DNA of 8,868 nt from Anditalea sp035461405 (GCA_035461405.1 DATHVH010000386.1:1-8868); one strand, 5' to 3'. Counted from the first letter of the stretch, positions 1 through 8,010 are shown. The notes: a model not told the origin generated them from the sequence alone. Made by a program: numbers and translations.

Positions 1-123
1 TCCCTTTTCTTCAGGTAAGGGTTTTGGATCAATTCCATCACTCTGGGCCTTTAGCCATATTTCTGACGTTTCATTTGGGCTAAGGCCGTGACATACTAAA
101 GAAGCGATAACCACTAGCTGAAG
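1..123 (-). other. Unassigned left edge, possible partial gene or gene remnant
   Basis: On the minus strand one frame is open from an in-frame TAG (126-124) to the window edge. It reads in part LSPNETSEIWLKAQ and then a Pro/Glu/Lys-rich stretch, which has a protein-like composition. No ATG lies in the frame; a GTG at 114-112 is the only ordinary start. A second minus frame starts with ATG at 169-167 and ends after 28 codons at 83, and two plus frames are also open here (to 83 and 91). The stretch is visibly less AT-rich than 130-306, which suggests coding or formerly coding DNA. I do not recognise a family. It may be the 5' end of a gene to the left, a decayed gene, or chance. Confidence 0.2.
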
Positions 124-128
124 CTAGT
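113..128. repeat. Small perfect inverted repeat (stem-loop)
   Basis: ACTAGC (113-118), a TGAA tetraloop and GCTAGT (123-128) form a perfect 6-bp stem. No T-run follows on either strand, so it is not a classical terminator. It sits where the less AT-rich left edge gives way to AT-rich intergenic DNA. Confidence 0.35.
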
Positions 129-306
129 ATAAAGTGGAAAGGAAAAGGAAAATTTATTATCCACTTCATATATCTTGCAATACAAGCCCTTTTTTGTAAT
201 TTAAAATCGGATTTTCAAATCAGAAAAGAGAGTCTAGTTACCTTTAGTTTTAAAAATTACTTTTATAATCATTTATATATAATATTAGAACATAAATTTA
301 GACAAC
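129..306. other. AT-rich intergenic region upstream of the Usp gene
   Basis: No gene is visible. A short stem CTTG-CAATA-CAAG followed by CCC and a T6 run (about 174-195) is a weak plus-strand terminator candidate. Two degenerate -7-like elements, TACCTTTA (239-246) and TACTTTTA (258-265), match Bacteroidetes TAnnTTTG at all but the last base. Neither has a convincing TTTG about 20 bases upstream, so the promoter of the following gene is not firmly located. Confidence 0.4.
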
Positions 307-1155
307 ATGATGACCATCCTAGTCCCTTTTGATTTTTCACCCGAAGCCAATAATGCTTTTGAATTTGCCAAAGACCTCGCAATCAAATCTAAATGCCGGC
401 TAAAGATGATCCATATAGTAGAACTTCCTACCTCTCAAAGTTTCAATACCATGGGGGAAGTAAACATCGCCGACAATGAGATGAATAAGATTTTTATGAT
501 AGAGCTGGTAGAAAAGAGAAAACAGCAAATGGAGGTGTTAAAGGATAGATATAAAGATTCTGAATTCGAATTCTCCTCACGTATAGTATTCGGAAATCCT
601 TATGCAGGAATAAGTGCAGAAATTACTGACATCAAGGCCGACCTTGTCATCATGGGATCGAAGGGTTCCAGTGGTATGGAAGAATTGCTTATCGGTAGCA
701 ATACAGAAAAAGTAGTTCGACACTCTAAATGCCCAGTAATCACAGTTAAAGGCCCTGTCAAAGCTGATGACGTAAGAAAAATTGTCTTTGCAAGTGATTT
801 TGAAGATGAAGATGAAGACATCATATTCGAGTTGAAAAAACTCCAAGGTCTGCTGGGAGCAGAAGTTACCCTTGTAAAAATCAATACACCAAGCTTATTT
901 GAAAACAGTAAAGATTCAAAAGCCAGAATCAAGAAATTTGTTGATAAACAGGGTCTCCGTAATATTAATGTGGAAATTTACAATAGCTCTTCGGAGGAAG
1001 AAGGAATAATCGAATATGCTGAAGAGATAGGAGCAGATATGATTGCCATGGCCACCCATGGCCGTACAGGATTTATGCACTTAATCAGTGGATCTATTGC
1101 TGAGGATGTGGTCAACCATGCTAAAAGACCAGTGTGGACGATGAGGAAGAGGTAA
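307..1155 (+). CDS. Universal stress protein, tandem UspA domains
   Basis: A 282-residue cytoplasmic protein made of two UspA domains of the adenine-nucleotide alpha-hydrolase-like fold, about 1-148 and 156-280. Domain 1 opens with the beta-1 motif ILVPFDFS (4-11) and carries the full ATP-binding signature G-x2-G-x9-G-S at G117, G120, G130 and S131. Domain 2 has the parallel motif A249-T-H-G252-x9-G262-S263, with Ala at the first Gly position, a common variant (MATHGRTG). An acidic stretch (EDEDED, 166-171) follows the second beta-1 strand. Tandem Usp proteins of about 280 residues are common in Bacteroidetes and are linked to stress, starvation or redox response; the exact role here is unknown. 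The start is ATG at 307 or the adjacent ATG at 310; the motif spacing fits both. It appears monocistronic: the next gene lies 257 bases on. Confidence 0.96.
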   Translation: MMTILVPFDFSPEANNAFEFAKDLAIKSKCRLKMIHIVELPTSQSFNTMGEVNIADNEMNKIFMIELVEKRKQQMEVLKDRYKDSEFEFSSRIVFGNPYAGISAEITDIKADLVIMGSKGSSGMEELLIGSNTEKVVRHSKCPVITVKGPVKADDVRKIVFASDFEDEDEDIIFELKKLQGLLGAEVTLVKINTPSLFENSKDSKARIKKFVDKQGLRNINVEIYNSSSEEEGIIEYAEEIGADMIAMATHGRTGFMHLISGSIAEDVVNHAKRPVWTMRKR

Positions 1156-1412
1156 GGAAGGACGAAGGGGAATGACCAAGTGTGAAATATAAAATACCAA
1201 ATCAAACCATATCATGGAATTGACATAGACATCATCCCGTAGAAATCTACCGGAATATTTTATATGGTTGGGTCGAAAAAATTCTGGAACCTTTTATATA
1301 TTCCGTCAAAATCGGAAATGTTGGGAATTAGAGGAAGTATGGTTTATAATCAGTACTCAATGATTTCGGCTTCACACTCTAAAATCATAATCCATCATTC
1401 ATAAATAAATTT
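1156..1412. other. Intergenic region between usp and SUI1-family genes
   Basis: No gene is visible. It holds an imperfect hairpin at 1236-1253 (CCCGTAG/CTACCGG, AAAT loop, one C-C mismatch). It also holds an 8-bp inverted repeat, CGGAATAT (1251-1258) with ATATTCCG (1298-1305), whose second arm can instead pair as TTCCG with CGGAA at 1313-1317. No strong T-run follows, so termination after the stress protein gene is uncertain. I found no good TTTG/TAnnTTTG promoter for the downstream gene. Confidence 0.4.
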
Positions 1413-1769
1413 ATGGGTAAGAAGAAAAAAAACGATTGGAAAAACAGGGATGGGGTAGTTTATTCCACCAGTGATGAGTTTGAGTATGATGAAGGGAATG
1501 CTGATGATCAGGAGACGCTCCCTCCCCAGCAGCAGAAATTGAAAGTCATGCTGGACAAAAAAGCCAGAGGAGGAAAACAGGTTACCCTCATCGAAGGCTT
1601 TATAGGTACAGATGATGACCTTAAAGAATTGGGTAAACTTCTCAAAAACAAATGTGGTGTAGGTGGATCTGCCAAAGATGGGGAAATACTGCTTCAGGGA
1701 GACCATCGGGACAAAGTGGTAGAGGAGCTTTCCAAAGCGGGTTATAAAGCCAAAAAATCCGGTGGTTAG
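1413..1769 (+). CDS. SUI1/eIF1 family translation initiation factor (YciH-like)
   Basis: A 118-residue protein with a charged, probably flexible N-terminus (1-43: a Lys-rich start, then an acidic segment, then PPQQQ) and a SUI1 domain at about 44-114. Family hallmarks are visible: RGGKQVTLIEGF (52-63), the DLKELGKLLKNKCGVGG stretch (69-85), KDGEILLQGD (88-97), and the closing helix and GYKAKK. The eukaryotic homologue eIF1 helps ribosomes choose the correct start codon. Bacterial YciH proteins bind the small subunit in vitro and are thought to discriminate against aberrant initiation, but their cellular role is less settled. The length fits bacterial members, which are about 105-120 residues. 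The start is the ATG at 1413, preceded by A/T-rich sequence without a Shine-Dalgarno motif, as is usual in Bacteroidetes. It ends at a convergent gap with terminators. Confidence 0.95.
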   Translation: MGKKKKNDWKNRDGVVYSTSDEFEYDEGNADDQETLPPQQQKLKVMLDKKARGGKQVTLIEGFIGTDDDLKELGKLLKNKCGVGGSAKDGEILLQGDHRDKVVEELSKAGYKAKKSGG

Positions 1770-1807
1770 AATTGTATTGATTAGTTAGTTAAATTAGTCA
1801 AATAAAG

Positions 1808-1844
1808 TTTGGGAATCGTTTAAGCTTTGAACTATTTACCCAAA
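1808..1844. repeat. Inverted repeat with nested hairpin
   Basis: TTTGGG (1808-1813) pairs with CCCAAA (1839-1844). The 25-base loop itself contains a small hairpin, 1818-1832 (GTTTAA/TTTGAAC arms with one G-T pair). There is no T-run directly after it on the plus strand. It may assist the adjacent terminator or have no function. Confidence 0.3.
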
Positions 1845-1850
1845 AATAAT

Positions 1851-1900
1851 AAGGTCAGCATGATATCAGGAATATTCCCTGCGTTCATCCTGACCTTTTT
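1851..1900 (+). terminator. Long-hairpin terminator, probably bidirectional
   Basis: AAGGTCAG (1851-1858) pairs perfectly with CTGACCTT (1890-1897). After one C-C mismatch the stem continues as ATGA (1860-1863) with TCAT (1885-1888). An inner CAGG/CCTG element (about 1867-1881) closes the tip. On the plus strand the stem runs into T5 (1896-1900), fitting the end of the SUI1-family transcript. On the minus strand the sequence after the stem reads TTATTATTTTT, so it could also back up termination of the SusCD operon. Confidence 0.75.
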
Positions 1901-1940
1901 ACATTTTTACGATATCGCTTTTAAAAGGGCCTATAAAAGC

Positions 1941-1969
1941 AAAAAAAAGCAACCCTAAAATAAGGTTGC
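1941..1969 (-). terminator. Rho-independent terminator of the susCD operon
   Basis: Read on the minus strand, GCAACC (1969-1964) and GGTTGC (1954-1949) form a 6-bp stem around a 9-base loop, followed at once by T8 (1948-1941). It lies about 30 bases after the stop codon of the third operon gene and marks the operon end. Confidence 0.85.
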
Positions 1970-1999
1970 CTTTCACATGAAGAAAGTTTACTATTTTTT

Positions 2000-2995
2000 T
2001 TAAGACGTTCTCAAGTCTGATGGGAATGTGAATCCAGATGGGGCTGTAAGTACAGTTGTTCCTCCATCACCATAACTGTTAGACCAATTAAATGTCAAAG
2101 TAGTACCTGTGTTACCGGTTATTACTATTGTATAGGAATCACCATATTTATCTGTTCCCGTAAATCTAAGGATACTGCAAGAATCCACCAGTCTTACTGA
2201 ACCTGCTGGAGGTGAATCATCCCAAGCACAGGCAAACATACCAAAAGAAACATCATTTACAGTATATTGTCCAGGAACACCTGCAACCGCAGTGATGGTT
2301 ATATTCCCAGATATTTCGGCTCCACAGGCAGCTGCATTGCCTCCTGCACCTGCAGAAATATTAGTTGTAGTGAAAGCAAATGTACCCCCTAAATCTGATG
2401 GACATACCACATTCACATTATACTGGAACGGCGAATCATAAAATACCCCACCCGCTACATCTGAGCTTCTGTTGTTGTTAGTAAATACGCGACCCAATCG
2501 GTCATTGAGCACCAGTCTAAATTCGAAGGTATCCCCACCCTGAATATCATCAGCTGTAAGGCCTAATACTTCCATAGTTTGATTCGCAGTTACTTCAAAA
2601 GAAGCTCTTAAAAATCTTGAATCAGAATTGGGAGCAAAATCAGCTCTACTAAGTGTTCTTACCAAGACATCTGTCCACTCACTAGAAACCTGGGCGGGTA
2701 CATAAGCCAAGCCTACTCCTGGAATAAGCCTTCTACGTCTAACTCTTACCTCTACGGTTTCCACCGTAGCGCCGTCCTCAATATCTACAGCTTCAATTGT
2801 AAGCGCAAATTTTGATTCATCTAGGTTAAAGAAATTGAAGGTAGTAGAGGTCCTAGCAATAGTCCTTAAGTAGGCACCGGTATTAAAGTCTTTGTAAGGA
2901 ACATTTGGATCCACAAAGTCTGTACAGGAAACCACCAGCATGGTCAAAGCCAATAATGCCCCTTGAATATATCGATATTTATTCATGTTTGTCAT
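2000..2995 (-). CDS. Third-gene Sus-operon lipoprotein (SusE-like position), function unknown
   Basis: A secreted lipoprotein of 331 residues, or 328 if it starts at Met4. The signal peptide ends in a lipobox V21-V-S-C24, and acidic residues follow (CTDFVD), fitting outer-membrane and possibly surface location in Bacteroidetes. Residues about 60-195 look beta-rich and may be an Ig-like module; they include an odd RRRR run (86-89). From about 196 a second domain begins at VCPSDLGGTF and ends with the SNSYGDGGTTVLT motif (305-317). It holds all four non-lipobox cysteines (C198, C224, C256, C273), which could form two disulfides in the periplasm or at the surface. It follows susD by only 9 bases. 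Starting at Met4 (2986) would give an 18-base gap, like the 17 bases before susD, and a more usual MNK signal peptide. By position it probably binds or delivers the cargo, but I recognise no named family with confidence. Confidence 0.85.
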   Translation of the reverse strand: MTNMNKYRYIQGALLALTMLVVSCTDFVDPNVPYKDFNTGAYLRTIARTSTTFNFFNLDESKFALTIEAVDIEDGATVETVEVRVRRRRLIPGVGLAYVPAQVSSEWTDVLVRTLSRADFAPNSDSRFLRASFEVTANQTMEVLGLTADDIQGGDTFEFRLVLNDRLGRVFTNNNRSSDVAGGVFYDSPFQYNVNVVCPSDLGGTFAFTTTNISAGAGGNAAACGAEISGNITITAVAGVPGQYTVNDVSFGMFACAWDDSPPAGSVRLVDSCSILRFTGTDKYGDSYTIVITGNTGTTLTFNWSNSYGDGGTTVLTAPSGFTFPSDLRTS

Positions 2996-3004
2996 AATTT
3001 TAAA

Positions 3005-4657
3005 TTAATAGATAAATCCTACAGGATTGGTATCCCAGAATACACGCACTCGCTGGCTAGGCTTCTGTGAGGCGTTGTTATTCGTTACCATATAATTATT
3101 TGGATAGAAGAATGAACGTGGATAATCCCCAAAACTGGCTAAAAGACCCGGCTGCATATTAGATGGCTTACCTGTTCTTCTGTGAAGATTATATGCTTCA
3201 TTTCCATTTCCAAATAGAGATAACCAATATTCTCTACCAATTATATTCAACCTCGCATCATTAGAAGTAGCAGTAGTGAATTCGTTATTAACAAAAGCCA
3301 CATATTCATTAACCCTAGCAGTCCAATCTTCATTAGGATAGAATGCCCCCACATTTGCTGCATCTGCAGTAGATAAGGCATATGCTCTGATATAATTCAT
3401 GTGCTTAGTAATACCACTCATTGTGAGAGCACTTGCATCTCCGGCAGTACCTAATGTAATGGCAGCTTCAGCTAACATAAAGTCCACAAAAGAAGCTAAC
3501 ATGATAGGCTGAACCCCAGCTCCGGCTGCTCCTAAAGTAGCACCGGCAGACCCACCTACGTTGGTACCTGCATTATTATCAAATTTACCACCTGCAGGGT
3601 ATATACCATATACAGTTTTCAGAAGATTGTCAGGTGGTATACCTTCAGCATTCAAGTGGTCCCTACCCCAGTAACCTCTGCTGCCAGGAAGACAAAATGG
3701 CCATCCACCGGCTAGATAATGAGATGGAGCTATTTCTCCAATGCACCTAAGTGCATCTGCATCAGTTGGGTTTACCAATACTTGTCTATAGAAATAGTAG
3801 CGGGCTCTTGGATCATCAAATCCTTTGGCTTCAGTCAAATTCCACATATACCATGTAGACTGATAGTCACCACCTCCAGCACCATATTGACTAAATCGTG
3901 GATGCCTTGAATCAGGATTAGCTTGTGTAGTACCATAGCGGAATACAAAATCATCACCAGCACCTAAGAAATTATCTTCTGTAATCAAGGAATTGATAGC
4001 CGCCGTGCTTCCTGGTACATCAATAAGCCTACGGTTAAGATGATATTTCAATTCCAAAGAATTGATTAGCTTTTGCCAACGAGCGACACCTGCAGCATTA
4101 TTGGTATAATATAGATCCTGTGGCATTCTTGTCGTAGATTCTCCAAAAGCTACTCGGGCTTCCTGTAATGCAGCCAAAGCTGCTGCATAAACGCTTTCAC
4201 CATCATCTGTCGTTGGATTGTAATTACTGGGATCCAAAGCCTGTGAAAACGGGATGTCTCCAAAATAATCAACCAAAGTCATTAAGACCATTGCCTTAAT
4301 AGTCTTGGCGATAGCCATATGTCTTGGTATAGGAGTATTCTCATTCATCCCTTCCAAGAATGCAATATCATTTAGTATGTTAGCATAGGCATTGCTCCAA
4401 ATACCATTAAAATTCACAGGGATATATGCCTGCTCATAAAGGTTACTTGGTTGGCTCATCATACGCGTTAGGCGCATTCCGTTGGTGCTGGTTGTGTTAA
4501 ACAATTCCGCATAATCCAATTGGATTTTATTTAGCAGGAAGGTGGGAGAAGCTGTTTCAGCAGTCACCACATTTGGATTATCCAACAAATCCATATCGCA
4601 TGAGCTTGCAAAAAGCACACTCAAAGCGAAAAACAAACTATATATTTTCTTTTTCAT
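3005..4657 (-). CDS. SusD/RagB-family nutrient-binding outer-membrane lipoprotein (SusD_2 type)
   Basis: A 550-residue lipoprotein with signal peptide MKKKIYSLFFALSVLFASSC: lipid-attachment Cys is C20, followed by acidic DMD. It should act as the surface lid of the SusC barrel, capturing substrate and closing over it. Family marks seen: NPNVVTAETASPTFLLNKIQ (27-46) at the mature N-terminus; LVDYFGDIPFSQAL (128-141), the conserved SusD helix; YWGRDHLNAEGIPPD (329-343), typical of SusD_2 proteins; a Gly/Ala-rich low-complexity loop (363-381); FMLAEAAI (393-400); and NLHRRTGKP (490-498) near the C-terminus. The length is normal for the family. It lies 17 bases after susC and is surely cotranscribed and paired with it. 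The SusD_2 branch is not tied to starch; substrates are mostly unassigned and may be glycans, peptides or other polymers. No enzyme nearby identifies the cargo. Confidence 0.96.
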   Translation of the reverse strand: MKKKIYSLFFALSVLFASSCDMDLLDNPNVVTAETASPTFLLNKIQLDYAELFNTTSTNGMRLTRMMSQPSNLYEQAYIPVNFNGIWSNAYANILNDIAFLEGMNENTPIPRHMAIAKTIKAMVLMTLVDYFGDIPFSQALDPSNYNPTTDDGESVYAAALAALQEARVAFGESTTRMPQDLYYTNNAAGVARWQKLINSLELKYHLNRRLIDVPGSTAAINSLITEDNFLGAGDDFVFRYGTTQANPDSRHPRFSQYGAGGGDYQSTWYMWNLTEAKGFDDPRARYYFYRQVLVNPTDADALRCIGEIAPSHYLAGGWPFCLPGSRGYWGRDHLNAEGIPPDNLLKTVYGIYPAGGKFDNNAGTNVGGSAGATLGAAGAGVQPIMLASFVDFMLAEAAITLGTAGDASALTMSGITKHMNYIRAYALSTADAANVGAFYPNEDWTARVNEYVAFVNNEFTTATSNDARLNIIGREYWLSLFGNGNEAYNLHRRTGKPSNMQPGLLASFGDYPRSFFYPNNYMVTNNNASQKPSQRVRVFWDTNPVGFIY

Positions 4658-4674
4658 TTTATTGCTTTTTAGGA

Positions 4675-7600
4675 TTAGAAAGTAAGTACTAAAGTACCAC
4701 CGAACCTTCTAGAACTAGGACCCGTAACGAAATCAAAACCTAAACCGTTACCCACACCAAGACCTAATACATCTGTATCAAAATTCATATTTGGGGGGAA
4801 GTTTAGGGCTTTAAACCAAAGGTTAGTTCCACTTACGGCAATGGACGCTCTTTTGAATGGGGTACGGGAAATCAAACTAGTAGGAATATCATATCCTAAT
4901 GATACCTCTCTAATTCTGATAGTACTGCCATCAAATACATTAGATTCATCTGCACCTGTATGGTATTGGTTGAAGAAATAATTAGAAGCCGTAACCTGAA
5001 TATCGTTAGGTACAAACTGAGTTTCTCCTGCTTCGTTGGTACCTGCTCTTTTTACACCTGGAAGGATAAAGGTCATTTCTCTATCAGCTTCCGGATCTGC
5101 GGTTACCCCTCTGGCTAAAGATGCCGTTACCGTATTGGAGAAAATTGCTCCTTTATGTCGGTATTCCAACATAACATTAAGATTGAATCCTTTGTATCTG
5201 AAAGTATTTATCCATGAACCAGTCCAAGCAGGATTAGGATCTCCCAATTCTACCAGGTCTGCTGCAGTTTCATAATCACCATTTGCTAGAACAATAGGCT
5301 GTCCATCTGGGGCCCTTGCAAAGCCGGTACCTTTGATGATGTTAAATGGTCTTCCAGGAATGGCGAAATTACCCAAATCTGTAAAACCAGATATTACTAT
5401 TTCTTCCAGTCCTCCTCCTAGCTCAGTCACAATTGATCTATAAAGGCCAAAATTTACAATAGATTCCCAGTTAAATCCATCTGCTGTCCTCACTGGAACA
5501 ACCGTACCCTGCAGTTCTATACCTCTAGTCCTCATATTACCAATATTGACCGCAGTAGAAGTAAATCCAGTAGATGGATCAATTGGTGACTGTGTAATCA
5601 AGTCGCGGGTATTTCTCTGATATAATGACAGGTCAAATCTCAACATGTTATTGAACATAGCTGTTTCTACACCAAATTCAGTTTCCTGCTGTAACTCAGG
5701 CTTTAAGCCTGGGTTACCCAATTGGGTAGATACCGAATGCGTTTGGTAAAGAGTACCATCCCGCTCAAATGCTCTGGCGCTTTGATTAAGTATATTTCTG
5801 GTTCTATATGGGCTAGGAAACCCCGCTGAAGTACCATAAGCCAATCTTAATTTCAAAGCATTTAATGTAGAAGAGGCCATGTCAAAGGCATCGGTGGGGA
5901 TAAATGATAATGATGCTCCAGGATAAAGTATCCTTCTATTATCCGGTTCTACTGTAGAAGTCCAGTCATTTCTGGCAGATAAGTTAAGGAATAGATAATC
6001 ATCATAATCTAAGGTAATCTGGGAATATACCCCCAGCCTTCTTTGTTCTTCTGAGAAATTAATGTTTCTATCAGATACCGGATCTAGATCGGCATTTACC
6101 TGGAAATTGGAATGTCTGAAGAGGCCAAAAGCAAGTTGGTTATTAGATGCTATACCAGACTGGGTGTAACTGTCATACCTTGAGTTACCGCCCAATAAGG
6201 CACTAAATCCTAATTTTTCAGATAAATCAGATTGCCAGCTAACAACTAAGTCCTGATTCCAAATATTGTTCTGAATATTCACAGTTCTATAGTAACCTTG
6301 TCTCAAAAGAAGATTTACATCATTTGATGCTCCTCTATTGTATTGGGCTTCCTGGGTTTCTGTATAGGTATCCAGACCAAATCTGTAGGTTACCGCAAGA
6401 TTATCAGTCACATCATACACTAAAGATGTGGAATTGAAGAAACGGTTTACCAAACTGGTATTCTTGAAATTTTCAGCCAGCCATTTAGGATTGGTGATAT
6501 CATTCCCTGTTCTAAAATAAACAGATGAATTATCTATCGGGTTGATATATGGCAGATTAGCGATATCTACGGAACGGGGTGTGTACAATACACTTGAGAA
6601 CATGGAAGGAACACCACCTGAAGGACCTGAACCAAATGCCGCATTTACCGGGGGGGATTCCAGATCTGTCCTGGCAAATGTGAATGAAGAATTGATGGAT
6701 AATTTATCTGTAATAGAAGAATTAACCCCTAATCCAAAATTGAATTTCTGCATATTGTTACCAGGTGTAAAGCCTTCTTCATCTGTATAAGCAAATGAGG
6801 CGCTAAAACCTGTTCTGTCAGAAGACCCGGACACCTGGACCGATGTATTGGATATAATACCAGTTCGAAAGAATGCCGTACTGATATCTTCATATGCTTT
6901 ATAATCATAAGGAATCGCTCCATGGGGATTACCGGGACCTACTAAAGCAGGATCCCTGTACTGCGGGAATGCATCTCTTATACTGGCAAGACTTGAGTTA
7001 CCCACTGGGTGCAAAACCTGAAGGCCCGTATCCATTCTCGGACCAAAATTAGAGAAAAATGCTCCAGGAGTTTGTTGGAAACCATTACCGTAAATTTGTC
7101 CAAAGGTAGGAAGTGATGCTGCCTGATTTCCAAATACGGATTGGTTTACTGTGACTTCAGCAGGTCTTCTTTTTGAAGCACCAGATTTAGTAGTGATAAG
7201 GACCACTCCATTTCTTCCTTGATCACCATATAGTACGGTTGCAGATAAGCCCTTAAGTACGTTTACACTCTCAATGTTATTTGGATCAATGTCCAAAAAT
7301 CTAGAAGATGTAGTAGCACCACCAGTAGCAAAACCACCTTGGGCATTGGTACCTGAACTAAAAGGAACTCCATCTACTACAAATAACGGCTGATTAGATC
7401 CCGTAGCTGAGGAATAGCCTCTGATCACGATGTTAGTACCTGATCCGGTCATACCATTAGTAGCAGTGATATTTACACCTGCTACTTTACCTTGGAGTAC
7501 TCTTGAAACGTCAGCTTCGGGACGGTTCGATAATAGCTCATCGCCTACAGTGGACACTGCATAGCCCAGCGCTTTCTTATCTCGCTCTATACCGATCGCA

Positions 7601-7929
7601 GTAACTACTACTTCAGTAAGTTGGGCTGCATCAGGAGCTAATCGGATATTTATGTTGGTTCTGTTACCCACTGGTATTTCTTGGGTAGACAGACCTACAA
7701 AAGAAATTACAAGCGTATTAGACCCTGCGGGAACATTTATGGAAAAGTTACCATCTAAATCAGTAACAGTGCCAATAGTTGTTCCCTTTACAAGGATGGT
7801 AGCACCAGGTAATGGTTGGTCATCTTCCTCCGATATTACCGTGCCAGTTACGACCCGTTGTTGCGCCATGACCTGAGCATTCCAAGCCAATGTGCACAGG
7901 ACGCACATTAGGAGTAAAATTTTTCTCAT
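4675..7929 (-). CDS. SusC/RagA-family TonB-linked outer-membrane transporter
   Basis: A 1084-residue TonB-dependent beta-barrel. The signal peptide probably cleaves after A22 (QVMA-QQ). A carboxypeptidase-like regulatory domain spans about 26-100 (TGTVISEEDDQPLPGATILV, then GTVTDLDGNFSINVP). Next come the SusC motif LTEVVVTAIG (104-113), usually taken as the TonB-contact region, and the plug at about 115-250: RVLQGKVAGVNI (143-154), VIRGYSS (168-174), PLFVVDGVPF (181-190), VLYGDQGRNGVVLITTKSG (232-250). The rest is barrel, ending in the outer-membrane insertion signal RRFGGTLVLTF with terminal Phe. No STN domain precedes the regulatory domain, so a FecA-like sigma/anti-sigma circuit is not expected. 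It is the first gene of the operon and imports, with the SusD partner, an unidentified large ligand using ExbBD-TonB energy. The start ATG (7929-7927) follows AT-rich sequence without a Shine-Dalgarno motif. It carries a C7 tract at codons 425-427. Confidence 0.97.
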   Translation of the reverse strand: MRKILLLMCVLCTLAWNAQVMAQQRVVTGTVISEEDDQPLPGATILVKGTTIGTVTDLDGNFSINVPAGSNTLVISFVGLSTQEIPVGNRTNINIRLAPDAAQLTEVVVTAIGIERDKKALGYAVSTVGDELLSNRPEADVSRVLQGKVAGVNITATNGMTGSGTNIVIRGYSSATGSNQPLFVVDGVPFSSGTNAQGGFATGGATTSSRFLDIDPNNIESVNVLKGLSATVLYGDQGRNGVVLITTKSGASKRRPAEVTVNQSVFGNQAASLPTFGQIYGNGFQQTPGAFFSNFGPRMDTGLQVLHPVGNSSLASIRDAFPQYRDPALVGPGNPHGAIPYDYKAYEDISTAFFRTGIISNTSVQVSGSSDRTGFSASFAYTDEEGFTPGNNMQKFNFGLGVNSSITDKLSINSSFTFARTDLESPPVNAAFGSGPSGGVPSMFSSVLYTPRSVDIANLPYINPIDNSSVYFRTGNDITNPKWLAENFKNTSLVNRFFNSTSLVYDVTDNLAVTYRFGLDTYTETQEAQYNRGASNDVNLLLRQGYYRTVNIQNNIWNQDLVVSWQSDLSEKLGFSALLGGNSRYDSYTQSGIASNNQLAFGLFRHSNFQVNADLDPVSDRNINFSEEQRRLGVYSQITLDYDDYLFLNLSARNDWTSTVEPDNRRILYPGASLSFIPTDAFDMASSTLNALKLRLAYGTSAGFPSPYRTRNILNQSARAFERDGTLYQTHSVSTQLGNPGLKPELQQETEFGVETAMFNNMLRFDLSLYQRNTRDLITQSPIDPSTGFTSTAVNIGNMRTRGIELQGTVVPVRTADGFNWESIVNFGLYRSIVTELGGGLEEIVISGFTDLGNFAIPGRPFNIIKGTGFARAPDGQPIVLANGDYETAADLVELGDPNPAWTGSWINTFRYKGFNLNVMLEYRHKGAIFSNTVTASLARGVTADPEADREMTFILPGVKRAGTNEAGETQFVPNDIQVTASNYFFNQYHTGADESNVFDGSTIRIREVSLGYDIPTSLISRTPFKRASIAVSGTNLWFKALNFPPNMNFDTDVLGLGVGNGLGFDFVTGPSSRRFGGTLVLTF

Positions 7930-7985
7930 AAGGATTATTATAGTTTAGTTGATCTGAAATGTAAAATAAATTACTGAATTATTCA

Positions 7986-8010
7986 AAATGGTATATTTTT
8001 ATCACCATTT
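7986..8010 (-). promoter_or_regulatory. Hairpin in the putative susC leader
   Basis: AAATGGT (7986-7992) and ACCATTT (8004-8010) are perfect 7-bp inverted arms around an 11-base AT loop, 57-81 bases upstream of the SusC start codon. In the minus-strand RNA the stem is followed by a short U run and G (the 3' arm reads ACCAUUUUG). It could be a leader structure, a weak attenuator, or an operator dyad. Confidence 0.35.

Noticed and set aside
83..169. Resemblance of a minus-frame peptide (ILASAS) to the start of Maf nucleotide pyrophosphatases
   Set aside because: Only six residues agree, the following PRR motif is absent and the frame closes at once; most likely coincidence.
577..1205. Minus-strand open frames opposite the universal stress protein gene
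   Set aside because: They are Cys/Phe/Ser-rich, match no family and lie opposite a convincing conserved gene; they are shadows.
1395..1706. Minus-strand open frame of 103 codons opposite the SUI1-family gene
   Set aside because: The plus-strand frame has clear SUI1 motifs across its length; the antisense frame has none.
3719..3910. Plus-strand open frame inside susD
   Set aside because: It is antisense to conserved SusD motifs and has no recognisable domain.
5036..7876. Several short open frames on both strands inside susC
   Set aside because: All overlap the intact SusC coding frame and look like out-of-frame translations of it.
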